DNA from: an uncultured Parabacteroides sp.
Lineage (GTDB): Bacteria > Bacteroidota > Bacteroidia > Bacteroidales > Tannerellaceae
DNA length: 64,000 bases
Assembly (NCBI GenBank): GCA_900552465.1
Contig: URZO01000005.1
Span: forward strand, 1-64,000
Direction: 5' to 3'
Below are positions 9,551 through 18,974 of this stretch, piece after piece (the first letter of the stretch is position 1; each line of letters starts with the position of its first letter). Under the pieces are notes generated by a model. That model was not told where the DNA came from and made no database searches. It was given only the letters and a program-made list of their open reading frames with translations. The translations under genes were made by a program, and so were the position numbers.

Positions 9551-9594
9551 TTTTCTACAATTTAAACGTTATTAATTCTCTCTTATCTATTCTG

Positions 9595-11424
9595 CTAATT
9601 CACTGCTCTCCCAGCTTGGGAGATGTATATCTTGATTCTTTTTACCGTACTGCCGCTTGCCGGTGTTTTCGGATCGTGAACGGTTGTCAGATAGACAATT
9701 CCGCTTCTCATCCCATCATAGTTCGGCTGTATTTCAATATATATTTTTCCATTGTCCACTACGATATGCTCCGTATCGTTCCGGTCATCGCTATCGATTG
9801 CCGGTCGCAACTTAATCCAGTCGACTCCGTCTTCCACATCCCCGGAGAGGCAGTAATAATTCATGATCTGAACTTTTGCGTTGGCACTCTCTTCCGGTAT
9901 ATATTGCAACATATCGCCCGCTGCAGAAATCATATCCCGCTGTCTGATATGAATCTGCTTTTCCAGATTTCCTAATTTCAGCGTGACGTATGCATTATGC
10001 TTCTTAACCCCCTCCAAGGATTGATTGTCTTCGTTCCATTGCAACCAATTTCTCACCAAAACATCGACCGGAGTGATCCGGGGACTGGAGGAATTATTCT
10101 CTTTTATCGGAATTGTGCTGTTGCCGGGAGCCAAGTCAAATGAATATTCGACTAAACTCCGGTTGTTTGTTATGGTATTGGAGTTCGGGAAGTTTACCTG
10201 GCAATCCGTCGCTATCTTAAAAGCCTCCAAGGTCGTAGAGTCGCTGGCGTAAGCAATAAAAACAGAATTACTCACTGCCAGGAAATAGTCATTGTTGGCC
10301 ATGATTTCGTATGAATCCGTATCGTCCACCAACACCTCGAAGTTGAGATCCGTATTGGAGGCTTTGGATACTTTGGCATCTTCCACCGTGTCGTAGCCCG
10401 GCCCTTTGACCGTTTTGATGGTAAACGTATACGCACGGTTGCGAAGGATGTTCAGCGGCTGCAAGGCGTCATCGACAAGCGCCATCTTATAGTAATAGTC
10501 CGTACCGCCATAGGTCCCCCGGATAATTATATAAGGTTTGCCCCGCTGGTCGAACTCATACAGATAGACAGGGTTTTTCTCCGTGCTTTGTCCACCCGAT
10601 ACATTCTCTGCCGCAGCCAAAGGGAGCGTATAGCCTGCATCGGCCTGATAGTCCGTCAGATTGGCCGTATTATCGGGTATGGAGCCGTCAAGGTTGTGCA
10701 ACAGTCCCTGCCGGGGCACATTGACTACCGCTGTTATCTCTTTCAATGTAAAGTTGGCGGCATTGTTGGCAACCGACAGTTTGGCTACCGCCCGGATCAG
10801 CTGTAACGGGTTGCCATCACTGTTTTCTATCTTCGTCCCTTCGTCTATCTGGTTTACTTCCAGCAAATAACTCATCGGCAGGAGGTCGCCGGCTCCACCG
10901 TAGGGAATCCCCATAAGCGGCGCGACAGCCAGTGGCTCCGTCCGCAGATTCCGGCAGACATCGGACAAGGTAGCGGAAGCCGCCACAGCAGACAACGTAC
11001 TTTCTTCAAAACCATGCATGGTTGTGTTGTCGCCATAGTAGAAGTGGCTTTGCGGATTGGCCAATATCAGCAACTGGTATTTGCTTCCAGCCGGTTGTTT
11101 AGTCAACACCACATATCTTTTCCCCACCACTTCGTAAGCCTGCACTGCCTCAATGAAAGTCGCGCTGGCACCCTCTCCCTTGAAGACGAGTACCCAGGGA
11201 GTCATCCCAACCTTGTTTTCATCATCCACCCCTTTGGTTACAGGAATCGGATATGCGTTTGCCCGGGCAAAGATTTCAATCCGTACCTTGTTGTCCGACG
11301 TATTGCTGTCATCCGGATTTCCGGATGACAAGACCTCGTTCTCACAAGCCGTCGTCAGCATAAGCAACATCGTGCTGAGAATGTATATTATATGTTTTGT
11401 CTTTTGTCTCATTTTCTTACGCAT
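9595..11424 (-). CDS. accessory fimbrial subunit (Mfa-like lipoprotein)
   Basis: A 609-residue lipoprotein with lipobox LTTAC (Cys27). The N-terminal half follows the fimbrillin layout: a strand KVRIEIFARANAYP, then MTPWVLVFKGEG, KYQLLILANPQ, and YLLEVNQIDEG before a long beta-rich domain. The region near residues 320-350 (LNILRNRAYTFTIKTVKGPGYD) resembles the 'N-terminal domain end' of FimC/FimD and Mfa3-type minor subunits. The C-terminal part has BACON-like strands (VTLKLGNLEKQIHIRQRD, IKIYISQAG). It overlaps the upstream tip-type gene by 16 bases, which indicates coupled translation. Likely an adaptor between shaft and tip. Confidence 0.7.
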   Translation of the reverse strand: MRKKMRQKTKHIIYILSTMLLMLTTACENEVLSSGNPDDSNTSDNKVRIEIFARANAYPIPVTKGVDDENKVGMTPWVLVFKGEGASATFIEAVQAYEVVGKRYVVLTKQPAGSKYQLLILANPQSHFYYGDNTTMHGFEESTLSAVAASATLSDVCRNLRTEPLAVAPLMGIPYGGAGDLLPMSYLLEVNQIDEGTKIENSDGNPLQLIRAVAKLSVANNAANFTLKEITAVVNVPRQGLLHNLDGSIPDNTANLTDYQADAGYTLPLAAAENVSGGQSTEKNPVYLYEFDQRGKPYIIIRGTYGGTDYYYKMALVDDALQPLNILRNRAYTFTIKTVKGPGYDTVEDAKVSKASNTDLNFEVLVDDTDSYEIMANNDYFLAVSNSVFIAYASDSTTLEAFKIATDCQVNFPNSNTITNNRSLVEYSFDLAPGNSTIPIKENNSSSPRITPVDVLVRNWLQWNEDNQSLEGVKKHNAYVTLKLGNLEKQIHIRQRDMISAAGDMLQYIPEESANAKVQIMNYYCLSGDVEDGVDWIKLRPAIDSDDRNDTEHIVVDNGKIYIEIQPNYDGMRSGIVYLTTVHDPKTPASGSTVKRIKIYISQAGRAVN

Positions 11425-14207
11425 CTGATTGAATAGCCGAAATGGGCACTCATTGATTTGGGAGCAATCAACGGATAGTTGAGTTCTATACTCCAGATAT
11501 TACCAAAAGGGGTACCGGTTTCTTTGAAGCCATTACCATCCGGCTCCTTCTGTGTCCATCCGGGGGCAACGGACGAAGACCAGTAATATCCGGTTTCACC
11601 GGCAAATTCCAGACTGCCGTCCTGGTGCCACCTTCTTCCTGCCGCCGGAAAAAAGACGGAAGCATCGGTTTCAGGATTAAACAATAGCGTACCCCCAAAA
11701 GCAGCATTCGCATTATACAGAGAGACCCCCTTATAAGCTATTGTTGCGCCGGTTCCCCTTTGAGATCCGTTGAGCATCATTCCGGTTTTAATCGGCCGCC
11801 GGTCGAAGAAACCGTCCGCATAATGTCCATACATCACATTTTCCAGTATCTTGGATGAATACAGTTCCGTCTTCAAACTTTCATCGTAAGGCTTGTTTGA
11901 TGTATACGAACTGCCATCCCCCCTCATCGGCTCCTGGAAAAGAGACATTCGCCAGTCGGACAGGTATACCTGGTCTGCATACGTGTTACTATTTACCGCA
12001 ATCTGGTCGACCGGTCCATCCGTAGGACGACGATAGCCCGGAGGGCAGATTTCGTAATAATCTTCAAACTTTGTTCCCTCCTTGGGCCTCCATAAAGGAG
12101 GCGCTGATATGTAGGATATACTCCAGCCATCTATAATCCAGGGTGGAACAGAATTAATATTCACCGGATAATAAGCGCGGAGGGCCAATTCCGGATTGTT
12201 AACCGGCAAACCCCATTGGAAGTGGGCTCCCGCCTGGGTCGGGTATTTGACAAATGCAACCGAATTTTCCAGATTATCTTTAGCTATCTCTATCCAAGGC
12301 TGCCTTGTCTCCGGCTTATCCCTGAAAACTTTTGCCGTCAGGTTATAGGGGGAAAACTTTGCCCCATACGTAGTCCCGGAACTTCCTTTCCGCATCAGAT
12401 AATCCGCTTCTCCGCCCTGCCGCACATACAGCCTGATCTTCCTCTCCTCGCCGTTTTCTGCATACATAACATCCACCGCTCCATATCTGGGAGCGCCTGT
12501 GGTGTTTTTTTCTTTGAGCCCAAGGCGGAAGTATATACGACTTTTTCCTGCAACCTCATATCCGTTCTCATTCTTATAAGCATTCGGTATAACAGGGTAA
12601 TCCTCTGCTTCACCCGGAGAGTCCGTCCCTATTGCAGGATCGAAACTGGGGGTCGTACTTAAGACTATAAAGTCCCTGTATTCCTCCGGAACGGTAGCCG
12701 TCCATGCATTCCAGTAACTATACCGGTTACCGCTAATAACCCGCTCTCCGGTTTCGTCATCGGTAAAAAAAGCTCCGATGTACGGATGTGACCATTGACT
12801 TGTAGCGCTATTCACTACAAAATCAGTACGCGTTCCTTCCTGCTTGACGTGGACAAGGATTTTCCTTGTCAGCGGATTCTTCATCTCCAATACGCTGTCG
12901 GCATTCAGGGAATAACTGTCGGCTGCTGTCAGACGAACCTCATACGTTGTTTCGCCTATCGTGTTGGGACGGTCCAGCAGGATGTCCATATAGCCGGCCC
13001 CCGTAGCCGGATTGTATAAAAACCTTTCATCCTTGTTCGGATTCCACGACTGGGTGGATAAAGCGTTGAAAATGGTATTTGTGTCCAGCTCTTCCTCCGA
13101 ACCTACTTTTTTCACAGTGCTTTCCACCCTCACTACCGGCATATTAGACCAGAAGGAGATACGCGCACCGTTAAAATCGGTAATGCGGACATCTGTTTCC
13201 GAGACGTTCAGTATCCGGTTGCCCGCTATGTCCCACTGGTTGTCGGTCGCGCCCCATTCCGAAGCTGCAATGTTGACGTTAAGGGATCCTCTGATGATAC
13301 CGGTCAGGTCCAGCTTCGTATTGATCGGAAGACTGTAATTGACAGGATTTGAAGATATCTTCAAATCAGTGGAAGGGCTGTATTTCCCTTTCATATTGAT
13401 CGTGAAATTCACAGCCTTATCTTTCGCATCTTTCGTTTCCAATTCATTGGCTGGCAAAACAATGCGGCTTATCCGTTTTGCCCATGTCGCTCCCTCGACC
13501 GATGAAGTCGTATCGGATATATATTTTGTATCCCGGGTGAATTTACGGGTAATTGTATGTTCGACAGCCGGACCGTTGTAGGCAGCTGTGAGCGGCACTA
13601 AATTCGGGATACCGCTAAACGTTACACCTTCGAAAGAATCATCGAAATCAGCTGCCGCCGACACTGCCACCAAGACGGCATCTACCCGTACGCCAAGCCT
13701 GTCAAGAGCTAATTGCAGCAAGGAGGTTGTCGTTCCGTCACTCAACTTTGCACCTTGCTTTCCGGGCAGGATCGTGACATTCCTGATTTCCTGTATCATG
13801 GGGATGATCCGCTCGGAAGTAAAGAAGCTTTCCGGATACGCGATGCTGTTCAGATCGCTATATTCGGTGATCCCATTTAACCGGCTTTCGATCATGATAT
13901 TATTCGGCTCATTGGCAAGAAAGACGAAGTCGTAGTTTCCGGCTATGACAGGATGCTGGATGATACCATCTTTCGATGCACTGTAACGTATGTTGGAGAT
14001 GCAATTTTGGGAACTTGCATCAAAAGTCAGGATACGGAGTGTCTCAATGATATAGTCTTCCGGGCTACCGGCATGCGTAGCGCTTTGAGGTCCCATTGCC
14101 TGGATCTCGATAAACGAACCGTTCTCATTGCGGTTGACGAGGCTTTCATCTACGCAGGAAAAGAATGAAATTAATAATAAAACGCAAATTATATTCTTAT
14201 ATACCAT
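11409..14207 (-). CDS. fimbrial tip-type adhesin lipoprotein
   Basis: A 932-residue lipoprotein with lipobox FFSC (Cys18). The N-terminal fimbrillin-type domain (ETLRILTFDASSQ, then AGNYDFVFLANEP) would dock into the fibre. The middle has two BACON-like repeats ending in VHVKQEGTR and IRLYVRQGGEAD. The C-terminal region is lectin-like, with CPPGYRRPTDGP, GYYWSSSVAPGW and a final SAHFGYSIRCVRK, as in Bacteroidetes FISUMP/fimbrial tip proteins. First gene of the leftward operon; its 3' end overlaps the next gene. A role in ligand binding at the fibre tip is inferred from this domain order; the ligand is unknown. Confidence 0.72.
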   Translation of the reverse strand: MVYKNIICVLLLISFFSCVDESLVNRNENGSFIEIQAMGPQSATHAGSPEDYIIETLRILTFDASSQNCISNIRYSASKDGIIQHPVIAGNYDFVFLANEPNNIMIESRLNGITEYSDLNSIAYPESFFTSERIIPMIQEIRNVTILPGKQGAKLSDGTTTSLLQLALDRLGVRVDAVLVAVSAAADFDDSFEGVTFSGIPNLVPLTAAYNGPAVEHTITRKFTRDTKYISDTTSSVEGATWAKRISRIVLPANELETKDAKDKAVNFTINMKGKYSPSTDLKISSNPVNYSLPINTKLDLTGIIRGSLNVNIAASEWGATDNQWDIAGNRILNVSETDVRITDFNGARISFWSNMPVVRVESTVKKVGSEEELDTNTIFNALSTQSWNPNKDERFLYNPATGAGYMDILLDRPNTIGETTYEVRLTAADSYSLNADSVLEMKNPLTRKILVHVKQEGTRTDFVVNSATSQWSHPYIGAFFTDDETGERVISGNRYSYWNAWTATVPEEYRDFIVLSTTPSFDPAIGTDSPGEAEDYPVIPNAYKNENGYEVAGKSRIYFRLGLKEKNTTGAPRYGAVDVMYAENGEERKIRLYVRQGGEADYLMRKGSSGTTYGAKFSPYNLTAKVFRDKPETRQPWIEIAKDNLENSVAFVKYPTQAGAHFQWGLPVNNPELALRAYYPVNINSVPPWIIDGWSISYISAPPLWRPKEGTKFEDYYEICPPGYRRPTDGPVDQIAVNSNTYADQVYLSDWRMSLFQEPMRGDGSSYTSNKPYDESLKTELYSSKILENVMYGHYADGFFDRRPIKTGMMLNGSQRGTGATIAYKGVSLYNANAAFGGTLLFNPETDASVFFPAAGRRWHQDGSLEFAGETGYYWSSSVAPGWTQKEPDGNGFKETGTPFGNIWSIELNYPLIAPKSMSAHFGYSIRCVRK

Positions 14208-14641
14208 ATACTCCTCTACTATTAGTCAAAAGAATTCCACACCTGCGACCTCCGTAACAGGTGAATTATTAGTTGTATATTGATGATGTAATAAAATTAT
14301 TACCGATCTCCCCTTTTAAAACAGATATGTGTGCTAAAGTATATTGAAATCAATCATCGGTTACAAATGTCCGTAAATAAAGCAGGATAAAAAAGCAGAT
14401 ATATTTCTGATGCTGAAAACTATATTTCCGATTTCCGACTAATTTTGCGGTTAATGCAAGATCATGTTGCAGGATGCAAACGAGAAATCGTGAATAAAGG
14501 GGTTGTTTGCAATATGCATGTTATTAATTGGAATACAGTTTCAAATATCGCAACTTTATCGACTTGAGAAAGAGGTTGCACTCCCCTCTTGAAACAGTTC
14601 TGATCTGGTAAGAATGCAAGTTATCCTGTTTCCGATATTTG

Positions 14642-14747
14642 TTTTTCTGAAATTATCTATCACTCTATCACTAATTGTCTTTTATACGTTGATAACCATG
14701 TGTTGTGGAAATGATAGAGGCCGTTTTTATCTATCATTTGCCTATCA
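14642..14747 (+). repeat. left arm of 105-bp inverted repeat, fimbrial control region
   Basis: This stretch is an imperfect inverted copy of 15144-15251. Shared blocks include GAAATTATCTATCACTCTAT, GTTGATAACCATGTGTTGT and TATCTATCA; I estimate close to nine of ten positions match. Inside the arm TATCAC recurs at roughly 10-base spacing (CTATCACTCTATCAC, then CTATCATTTGCCTATCAC), as expected for a repeated regulator site. Seen from each fimbrial unit, the arms have the same orientation, so this copy lies upstream of the leftward operon, about 435 bases from its first start codon. Confidence 0.75.
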
Positions 14748-14833
14748 CCTCTCTATCACTTGTTGTAAAAGCCATGATCCAAGTTTGAAAAGTATATAGT
14801 TTATTTTCAATCTGTTAGGCAATAAACCTGCTA

Positions 14834-14914
14834 CACACCCGGGTGTGCAACAGGCGCACATCCCCGTGTAAAAGATTGTAAATCCGGGTGTAAAAGATGT
14901 AAATATAGGGGTGT
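14834..14914 (+). promoter_or_regulatory. phased GGGTGT operator-like array
   Basis: GGGTGT occurs at 14841, CCGTGT at 14864, GGGTGT at 14886 and GGGTGT at 14909, spaced 23, 22 and 23 bases, close to two helical turns. The first copy is half of a perfect 14-base palindrome, CACACCCGGGTGTG (14834-14847). The middle copies are followed by TAAAAGAT. Face-of-helix phasing in the divergent fimbrial control region points to cooperative binding of a transcription factor. The identity of the factor is unknown. Confidence 0.55.
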
Positions 14915-15143
14915 AGGGAACATTCTCTGCTTACTTATCGCAGTTTTGTATGCCTATTTCCAATCGTTTGGTCTGTTACTTTGGCATAATGAATAGAGAG
15001 AGCCGAAGCCTTTTTATTATAATTAACGTCGTTTTTACATTTGGATTTCAACTTTTCAAATAGTGGGTATTTGTTTGCGAAAGCATCCAATAGGTTAACA
15101 CACAGTTATATACAAAGATTGCTCCGAGAATATTTTTTACGAT

Positions 15144-15251
15144 AGTGATAGACAAGTGATAGATAAAAAACAGCCTCTATCACTTCTACAACACATGGTT
15201 ATCAACGCATAAGAAGCGATTAGTGATAGAGTGATAGATAATTTCAAAAAA
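15144..15251 (-). repeat. right arm of 105-bp inverted repeat, fimbrial control region
   Basis: Inverted counterpart of 14642-14747, separated by about 390 bases. It contains GTGATAGA units (AGTGATAGAGTGATAGATA near its right end). It ends about 110 bases before the likely start of the rightward fimbrillin gene. The arms differ at scattered positions and in one small gap, so they are diverged copies rather than a recently inverted pair. Confidence 0.75.
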
Positions 15252-15361
15252 ACAAGGTTCTTCGTCACTTTTGGTGGTAAAAGATGTTATACCGCTATCT
15301 CTTGAACCAAACCCGTCACCCGACTGTATTATGTAAACGTATCACACTAAAAACTATCGAT

Positions 15362-16312
15362 ATGAATACTAAACTTTTAAACGCCTCAAAATTATTCCTG
15401 TCCGCTTCCGTCCTCTTCTTGTTTACCGGATGTAACAAGAACACGATCATCTTTGAAAATGGAGACGAGACTGGAAACAGTTCCGGGAAAACAACACTTG
15501 TCACCTTCAATGCCTCTGTTGAAGGACGCAACCATCTGACCCGCGCCATGTCGCCGATGGAGAAGGGAATACAAAACCGCTTGTTCGCTTTCAAATCTCC
15601 TGCTTCAAGCACAACAGATGCTCCTGTGGCCGAAGGGCTATATATCACATCTTCTCCCGGCATACTTATCGGGACGGAAGGATATAAGATGTATCTGGAT
15701 GAAGGGGTCTATAACTTCTATGCTGTCTCGGATAACTTTTCGACAATTCCTCCGGTATTCCGGAATGGGCGGTCGGAACCCTTGTTCAACGGTATCGACT
15801 ATCTTTGGTGGCACGCTTCGCAACAGGATGTTACCAGTGCACAAATCAATATCCCGATCGTTTACTTACATGCAGGCACACAGGTGGTCTTTGAAGTTAC
15901 AGCCGGTGACAGCCTGAAACTCGACAGGCTGGTTTCCGCTACGATCACACCGCCTGAACCAGGAGGGTCTATGGACTTGCAAAGCGGAATTATCTCGCCG
16001 GCAAGCACGTATGGCCCGGCTGACAAAATGGGGATTAACGGTTTTCTGGCACAGTACATCATGCTTCCTCTTAAAACTGATACACCAATGCTATTAACGC
16101 TCGAAATTATGGCAAACGGAGAAACAAGCTCGCGGACATACAACGTAAAAGTTCAGCTACCGGACGGAGAATTGAAACAAGGCGACTCTTATCTGTTCAG
16201 TACTGTTATCAATGAAAACTCCGTTGTATTTCCGAGTGTCAGCGTTAAATACTGGACGGATATAGATGAAACAGGTAAGCCGCTTTATCCTACGGAGATC
16301 AATAGTAAATAA
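15362..16312 (+). CDS. fimbrillin-family lipoprotein (Mfa-like)
   Basis: I place the start at 15362 because the protein then begins with a clean lipoprotein signal, MNTKLLNASKLFLSASVLF, and the lipobox LFTGC; an in-frame ATG at 15284 would add a non-signal leader. The mature protein, about 300 residues, has the Mfa_like_1 layout: TTLVTFNASVEGRNHLTRA, then GTEGYKMYLDEGVYNFYAVSDN, IPIVYLHAGTQVVFEVTAGD and a final SVKYWTDIDETG strand. The arginine in LTRAMS is a candidate maturation site. It is transcribed away from the fimbrial operon and has no anchor or tip gene of its own. It could supply an alternative subunit to the same fibre. Confidence 0.75.
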   Translation: MNTKLLNASKLFLSASVLFLFTGCNKNTIIFENGDETGNSSGKTTLVTFNASVEGRNHLTRAMSPMEKGIQNRLFAFKSPASSTTDAPVAEGLYITSSPGILIGTEGYKMYLDEGVYNFYAVSDNFSTIPPVFRNGRSEPLFNGIDYLWWHASQQDVTSAQINIPIVYLHAGTQVVFEVTAGDSLKLDRLVSATITPPEPGGSMDLQSGIISPASTYGPADKMGINGFLAQYIMLPLKTDTPMLLTLEIMANGETSSRTYNVKVQLPDGELKQGDSYLFSTVINENSVVFPSVSVKYWTDIDETGKPLYPTEINSK

Positions 16313-16403
16313 AAAGAGAGGCCAAAAATCCGTCATATTCCATCAACTTTAGATATATTTGAACACCCAAATTATCTAATGCTCAAAAAATAAGGCGGAA
16401 AAA

Positions 16404-17549
16404 ATGAATAAAGTAGTAATAGCCATCGATTCTTTTAAAGGTTGCCTGACCTCCGAAGAGGCTGGAAAAGCCGCGGCAGCAGGAATAAAGGCAGTCTTCC
16501 CTGATTGTGAGACCCTTTTGTTTCCCATCGCCGACGGAGGCGAAGGTATGCTGGATGTACTTCTTTCCACGACAAAAGGGACGTATCAGACCCTGTCGGT
16601 ACACGGCCCTCTGATGGAGCCTGTAGAAGGTCGATACGGACTTTCGGGTGACGGGCAGACAGCTTTGATCGAGATGGCGACAGTCAGCGGACTGCCACTC
16701 GTGCCGCGGGAGAAAAGAAATCCGATGCTAACTACGACTTACGGGACAGGCGAACTGATCCTCGATGCACTCCGGCGAGGTTGCCGTGAGTTTATTGTCG
16801 GTATCGGAGGCAGTGCAACCAACGATGCCGGACTGGGGATGCTGCAAGCGCTGGGATTCCGCTTTCTGGATAGAGACGGCAATCCGCTGGGAACAGGTGG
16901 AAGGGTTATGCCGGAAGTGGCAGCCATAGATACGTCTGCTGTTCATCCGGCTTTAAAAGAGGCACATTTCACGATTGCCTGCGACGTGGAGAATCCTTTC
17001 TGCGGTCCTGACGGGGCGGCTTATATCTTCGCCCCTCAAAAAGGGGCTGATCCCGATATGGTGAAAGAGCTGGATGCCGGTATGCATACCCTTGCACAAG
17101 TCATCCGGTCGGCGACAGGCAAAGAGATCACCGATTATCCCGGAGCCGGAGCAGCCGGAGGCATGGGCGGCGGTTTCCTCGCATTCCTGAATGCCGAATT
17201 GAAGCCGGGTATCCGCCTGATGCTCGAAGCACTGGATTTTGAAGAAAAGGTAAAAGGGGCCGATCTGGTTATCACCGGTGAAGGACAGGTAGACGGGCAA
17301 ACGTCCATGGGGAAAGTCCCTTCCGGCATTCTGAAAGAGGCACAGAAACAGAATATTCCCGTCATCGTGATAGCCGGAAGCATAGAAGATACGGAGAAGA
17401 TGAACCGGGCAGGTTTCCAGGGAGTATTCTCTATCACGCCAGGCCCGATCTCATTAGAAAAAGCGATGCGACCGGAGTTTGCCAAAGCAAACATCCGCCG
17501 GACAGTCTGCCAAGTCTGCTCGGCGATCCATCCGTTTATTACCCGATAA
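16404..17549 (+). CDS. glycerate kinase, type I
   Basis: A 381-residue cytosolic enzyme of the GlxK/GarK family that phosphorylates D-glycerate with ATP, normally to 2-phosphoglycerate. Diagnostic motifs are MNKVVIAIDSFKGCLTS at the start, PIADGGEGMLDVLL near residues 41-54, the GIGGSATNDAGLGMLQALG loop near 133-151, GAAGGMGGGFLAFL near 248-261, and DLVITGEGQVDGQTSMGK near 287-304. Length is usual for the family. It is separated from the fimbrillin gene by about 90 bases and followed after 37 bases by a PNPOx-fold gene. It likely feeds glycerate into glycolysis. Confidence 0.92.
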   Translation: MNKVVIAIDSFKGCLTSEEAGKAAAAGIKAVFPDCETLLFPIADGGEGMLDVLLSTTKGTYQTLSVHGPLMEPVEGRYGLSGDGQTALIEMATVSGLPLVPREKRNPMLTTTYGTGELILDALRRGCREFIVGIGGSATNDAGLGMLQALGFRFLDRDGNPLGTGGRVMPEVAAIDTSAVHPALKEAHFTIACDVENPFCGPDGAAYIFAPQKGADPDMVKELDAGMHTLAQVIRSATGKEITDYPGAGAAGGMGGGFLAFLNAELKPGIRLMLEALDFEEKVKGADLVITGEGQVDGQTSMGKVPSGILKEAQKQNIPVIVIAGSIEDTEKMNRAGFQGVFSITPGPISLEKAMRPEFAKANIRRTVCQVCSAIHPFITR

Positions 17550-17586
17550 AATAAGATTTACATAATCACTTATAAAGAATGAAAAT

Positions 17587-17988
17587 ATGAAAGAAATCAA
17601 AGAGAAGGCAGAACAGATGTTGCAGCAGTGTGAGGTAGTCACCATCGCATCCATTAACGAGAACGGTTATCCCCGTCCTGTTCCCATGAGCAAAATCAAA
17701 TCGGAAGGCTATTCTACGGTATGGATGTCAACAGGCAATGACTCACTTAAGACAAAAGATTTCCGTCTTAACCCGAAAGCAGGCTTATGCTATAGCGATA
17801 AGGGCAATAGTGTCGCATTGACCGGAAAGGTGGAAGTAATCACCGACGCAGATACAAAAAAGGAATTCTGGCAAGATTGGTTCATCGAGCATTTCCCGTT
17901 AGGACCGACCGATCCAAATTATATCATCCTTAAGTTCAAAGGACAAAATGCAACTATCTGGATCGACGGCGTATTTATCCACGACTAA
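17587..17988 (+). CDS. pyridoxamine-5'-phosphate-oxidase-fold protein
   Basis: A 133-residue protein of the split-barrel flavin-binding superfamily. The strand CEVVTIASINENGYPRPVPMS near residues 14-34 is the canonical first barrel segment. Later come VWMSTGNDSLKTKDFRLNPKAGLCYSDKGNSVALTGKVEV and a closing strand NATIWIDGVFI. Members of this general-stress subgroup bind FMN or a related cofactor; substrates are usually unknown. The spacing suggests it may be cotranscribed with glycerate kinase, although no functional link is evident. An 18.0-kb inverted sequence (AGGAGGTTTAAGCCTCCTTG) downstream looks like a terminator shared with the convergent gene. Confidence 0.85.
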   Translation: MKEIKEKAEQMLQQCEVVTIASINENGYPRPVPMSKIKSEGYSTVWMSTGNDSLKTKDFRLNPKAGLCYSDKGNSVALTGKVEVITDADTKKEFWQDWFIEHFPLGPTDPNYIILKFKGQNATIWIDGVFIHD

Positions 17989-18009
17989 GTATCTGTGTGC
18001 CTGACACGA

Positions 18010-18036
18010 AAACAAGGAGGTTTAAGCCTCCTTGTT
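18010..18036. terminator. bidirectional terminator
   Basis: AACAAGGAGG, a short TTTAAG loop region, then CCTCCTTGTT form a ten-pair stem between two convergent transcription units. A-rich and T-rich flanks allow use in both directions. Confidence 0.7.
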
Positions 18037-18974
18037 TAGAAGTTCGTCTTCTCATCAATAATATATTCCGGACGTGCTTTGATTTCATCAAACAGGATTC
18101 CGACGTATTGTCCTAATACCCCGACTGTCAGCAGCTGTACGCCACCAAAGAAAATGACGGAAGTCATGATGGATGTCCAGCCTGTTTCGGCTTTGCTGAA
18201 ACCGTATATCTTGCCTAAGGTAAACCAGATTGCCAACACGATACCGACCAACACGGCTATAAATCCCAGGCTCGTAGCCAGTCTTAGCGGCTTCTTGGAG
18301 AAATAGAGCATGGCAGTCGTGGCAAACTTCCACATCTTGCTAAACGGATATTTCGTCTCGCCGGCAATACGCGCCTCGCGCTCGTAATAAAAGGGAACTT
18401 GCTTAAAACCCACCCAGCTGATCAGTCCGCGAATATATTTGCCCCGCTCCTGGAAGCGGTCGAATTGGTCCATCACTTTACGGTCTATCATACGGAAATC
18501 GCCCGTGTCCAAAGGAAAGCTGACATCACTCATATAGTTGAGCATACGATAAAAGGCTTTCGCCGTAATTTTCTTAAAAAGCCCCTCACCTTCCCTCGAC
18601 TTGCGGACACAATAGACCACGTTCGCCTCTTCCTTCTCTTGCAAAGCCAGAATATCGGAGATCAGTTCAGGAGGGTCTTGCATATCGGCATCCAGAATGA
18701 CAGCCAGGTCGGCATCACAATTATTGATGCCTGCCGTCACTGCCGGCTGGTGGCCGAAGTTACGGGAGAAATGGATCACTTTCACCTGCGGATCGGTTGC
18801 TGCAATCTCGTTCAGCATCACACGCGTACGATCCCGGCTACCGTCGTTGATATAAATAATTTCCGTTTGAACCGGAAGCTGTTTCAACGCTTCCCGTGTA
18901 CGCCGGTATGATTCGGTAATAACCAATTCCTCGTTATAACAGGGAACTATAACCGCAAGTTTCTTCATCTGCAT
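18036..18974 (-). CDS. GT2 polyprenyl-phosphate glycosyltransferase (GtrB/ArnC-like)
   Basis: A 312-residue family-2 glycosyltransferase. The catalytic domain shows VIVPCYNEELVI at the start, IYINDGSRDRT, and ADLAVILDADMQDPPELI with the metal-binding DAD. It is followed by the DTGDFRMIDRKVMD region and the ERGKYIRGLISWVGFKQ signature of DPM1/GtrB enzymes. Two membrane helices follow near residues 230-255 and 265-290. The expected role is transfer of a sugar from a nucleotide to undecaprenyl phosphate on the cytosolic face of the inner membrane. It follows the GtrA gene with no gap, supporting a flippase/transferase pair for glycan modification. Confidence 0.87.
   Translation of the reverse strand: MQMKKLAVIVPCYNEELVITESYRRTREALKQLPVQTEIIYINDGSRDRTRVMLNEIAATDPQVKVIHFSRNFGHQPAVTAGINNCDADLAVILDADMQDPPELISDILALQEKEEANVVYCVRKSREGEGLFKKITAKAFYRMLNYMSDVSFPLDTGDFRMIDRKVMDQFDRFQERGKYIRGLISWVGFKQVPFYYEREARIAGETKYPFSKMWKFATTAMLYFSKKPLRLATSLGFIAVLVGIVLAIWFTLGKIYGFSKAETGWTSIMTSVIFFGGVQLLTVGVLGQYVGILFDEIKARPEYIIDEKTNF

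Noticed and set aside
14614..14799. 61-codon open frame in the fimbrial control region
   Set aside because: It runs through the inverted-repeat arm and has no ribosome-binding site or recognisable content.
14642..15251. Actively invertible promoter
   Set aside because: The arms have diverged at scattered positions; site-specific invertible elements keep near-identical short repeats and no invertase gene is nearby. Kept only as a possibility.
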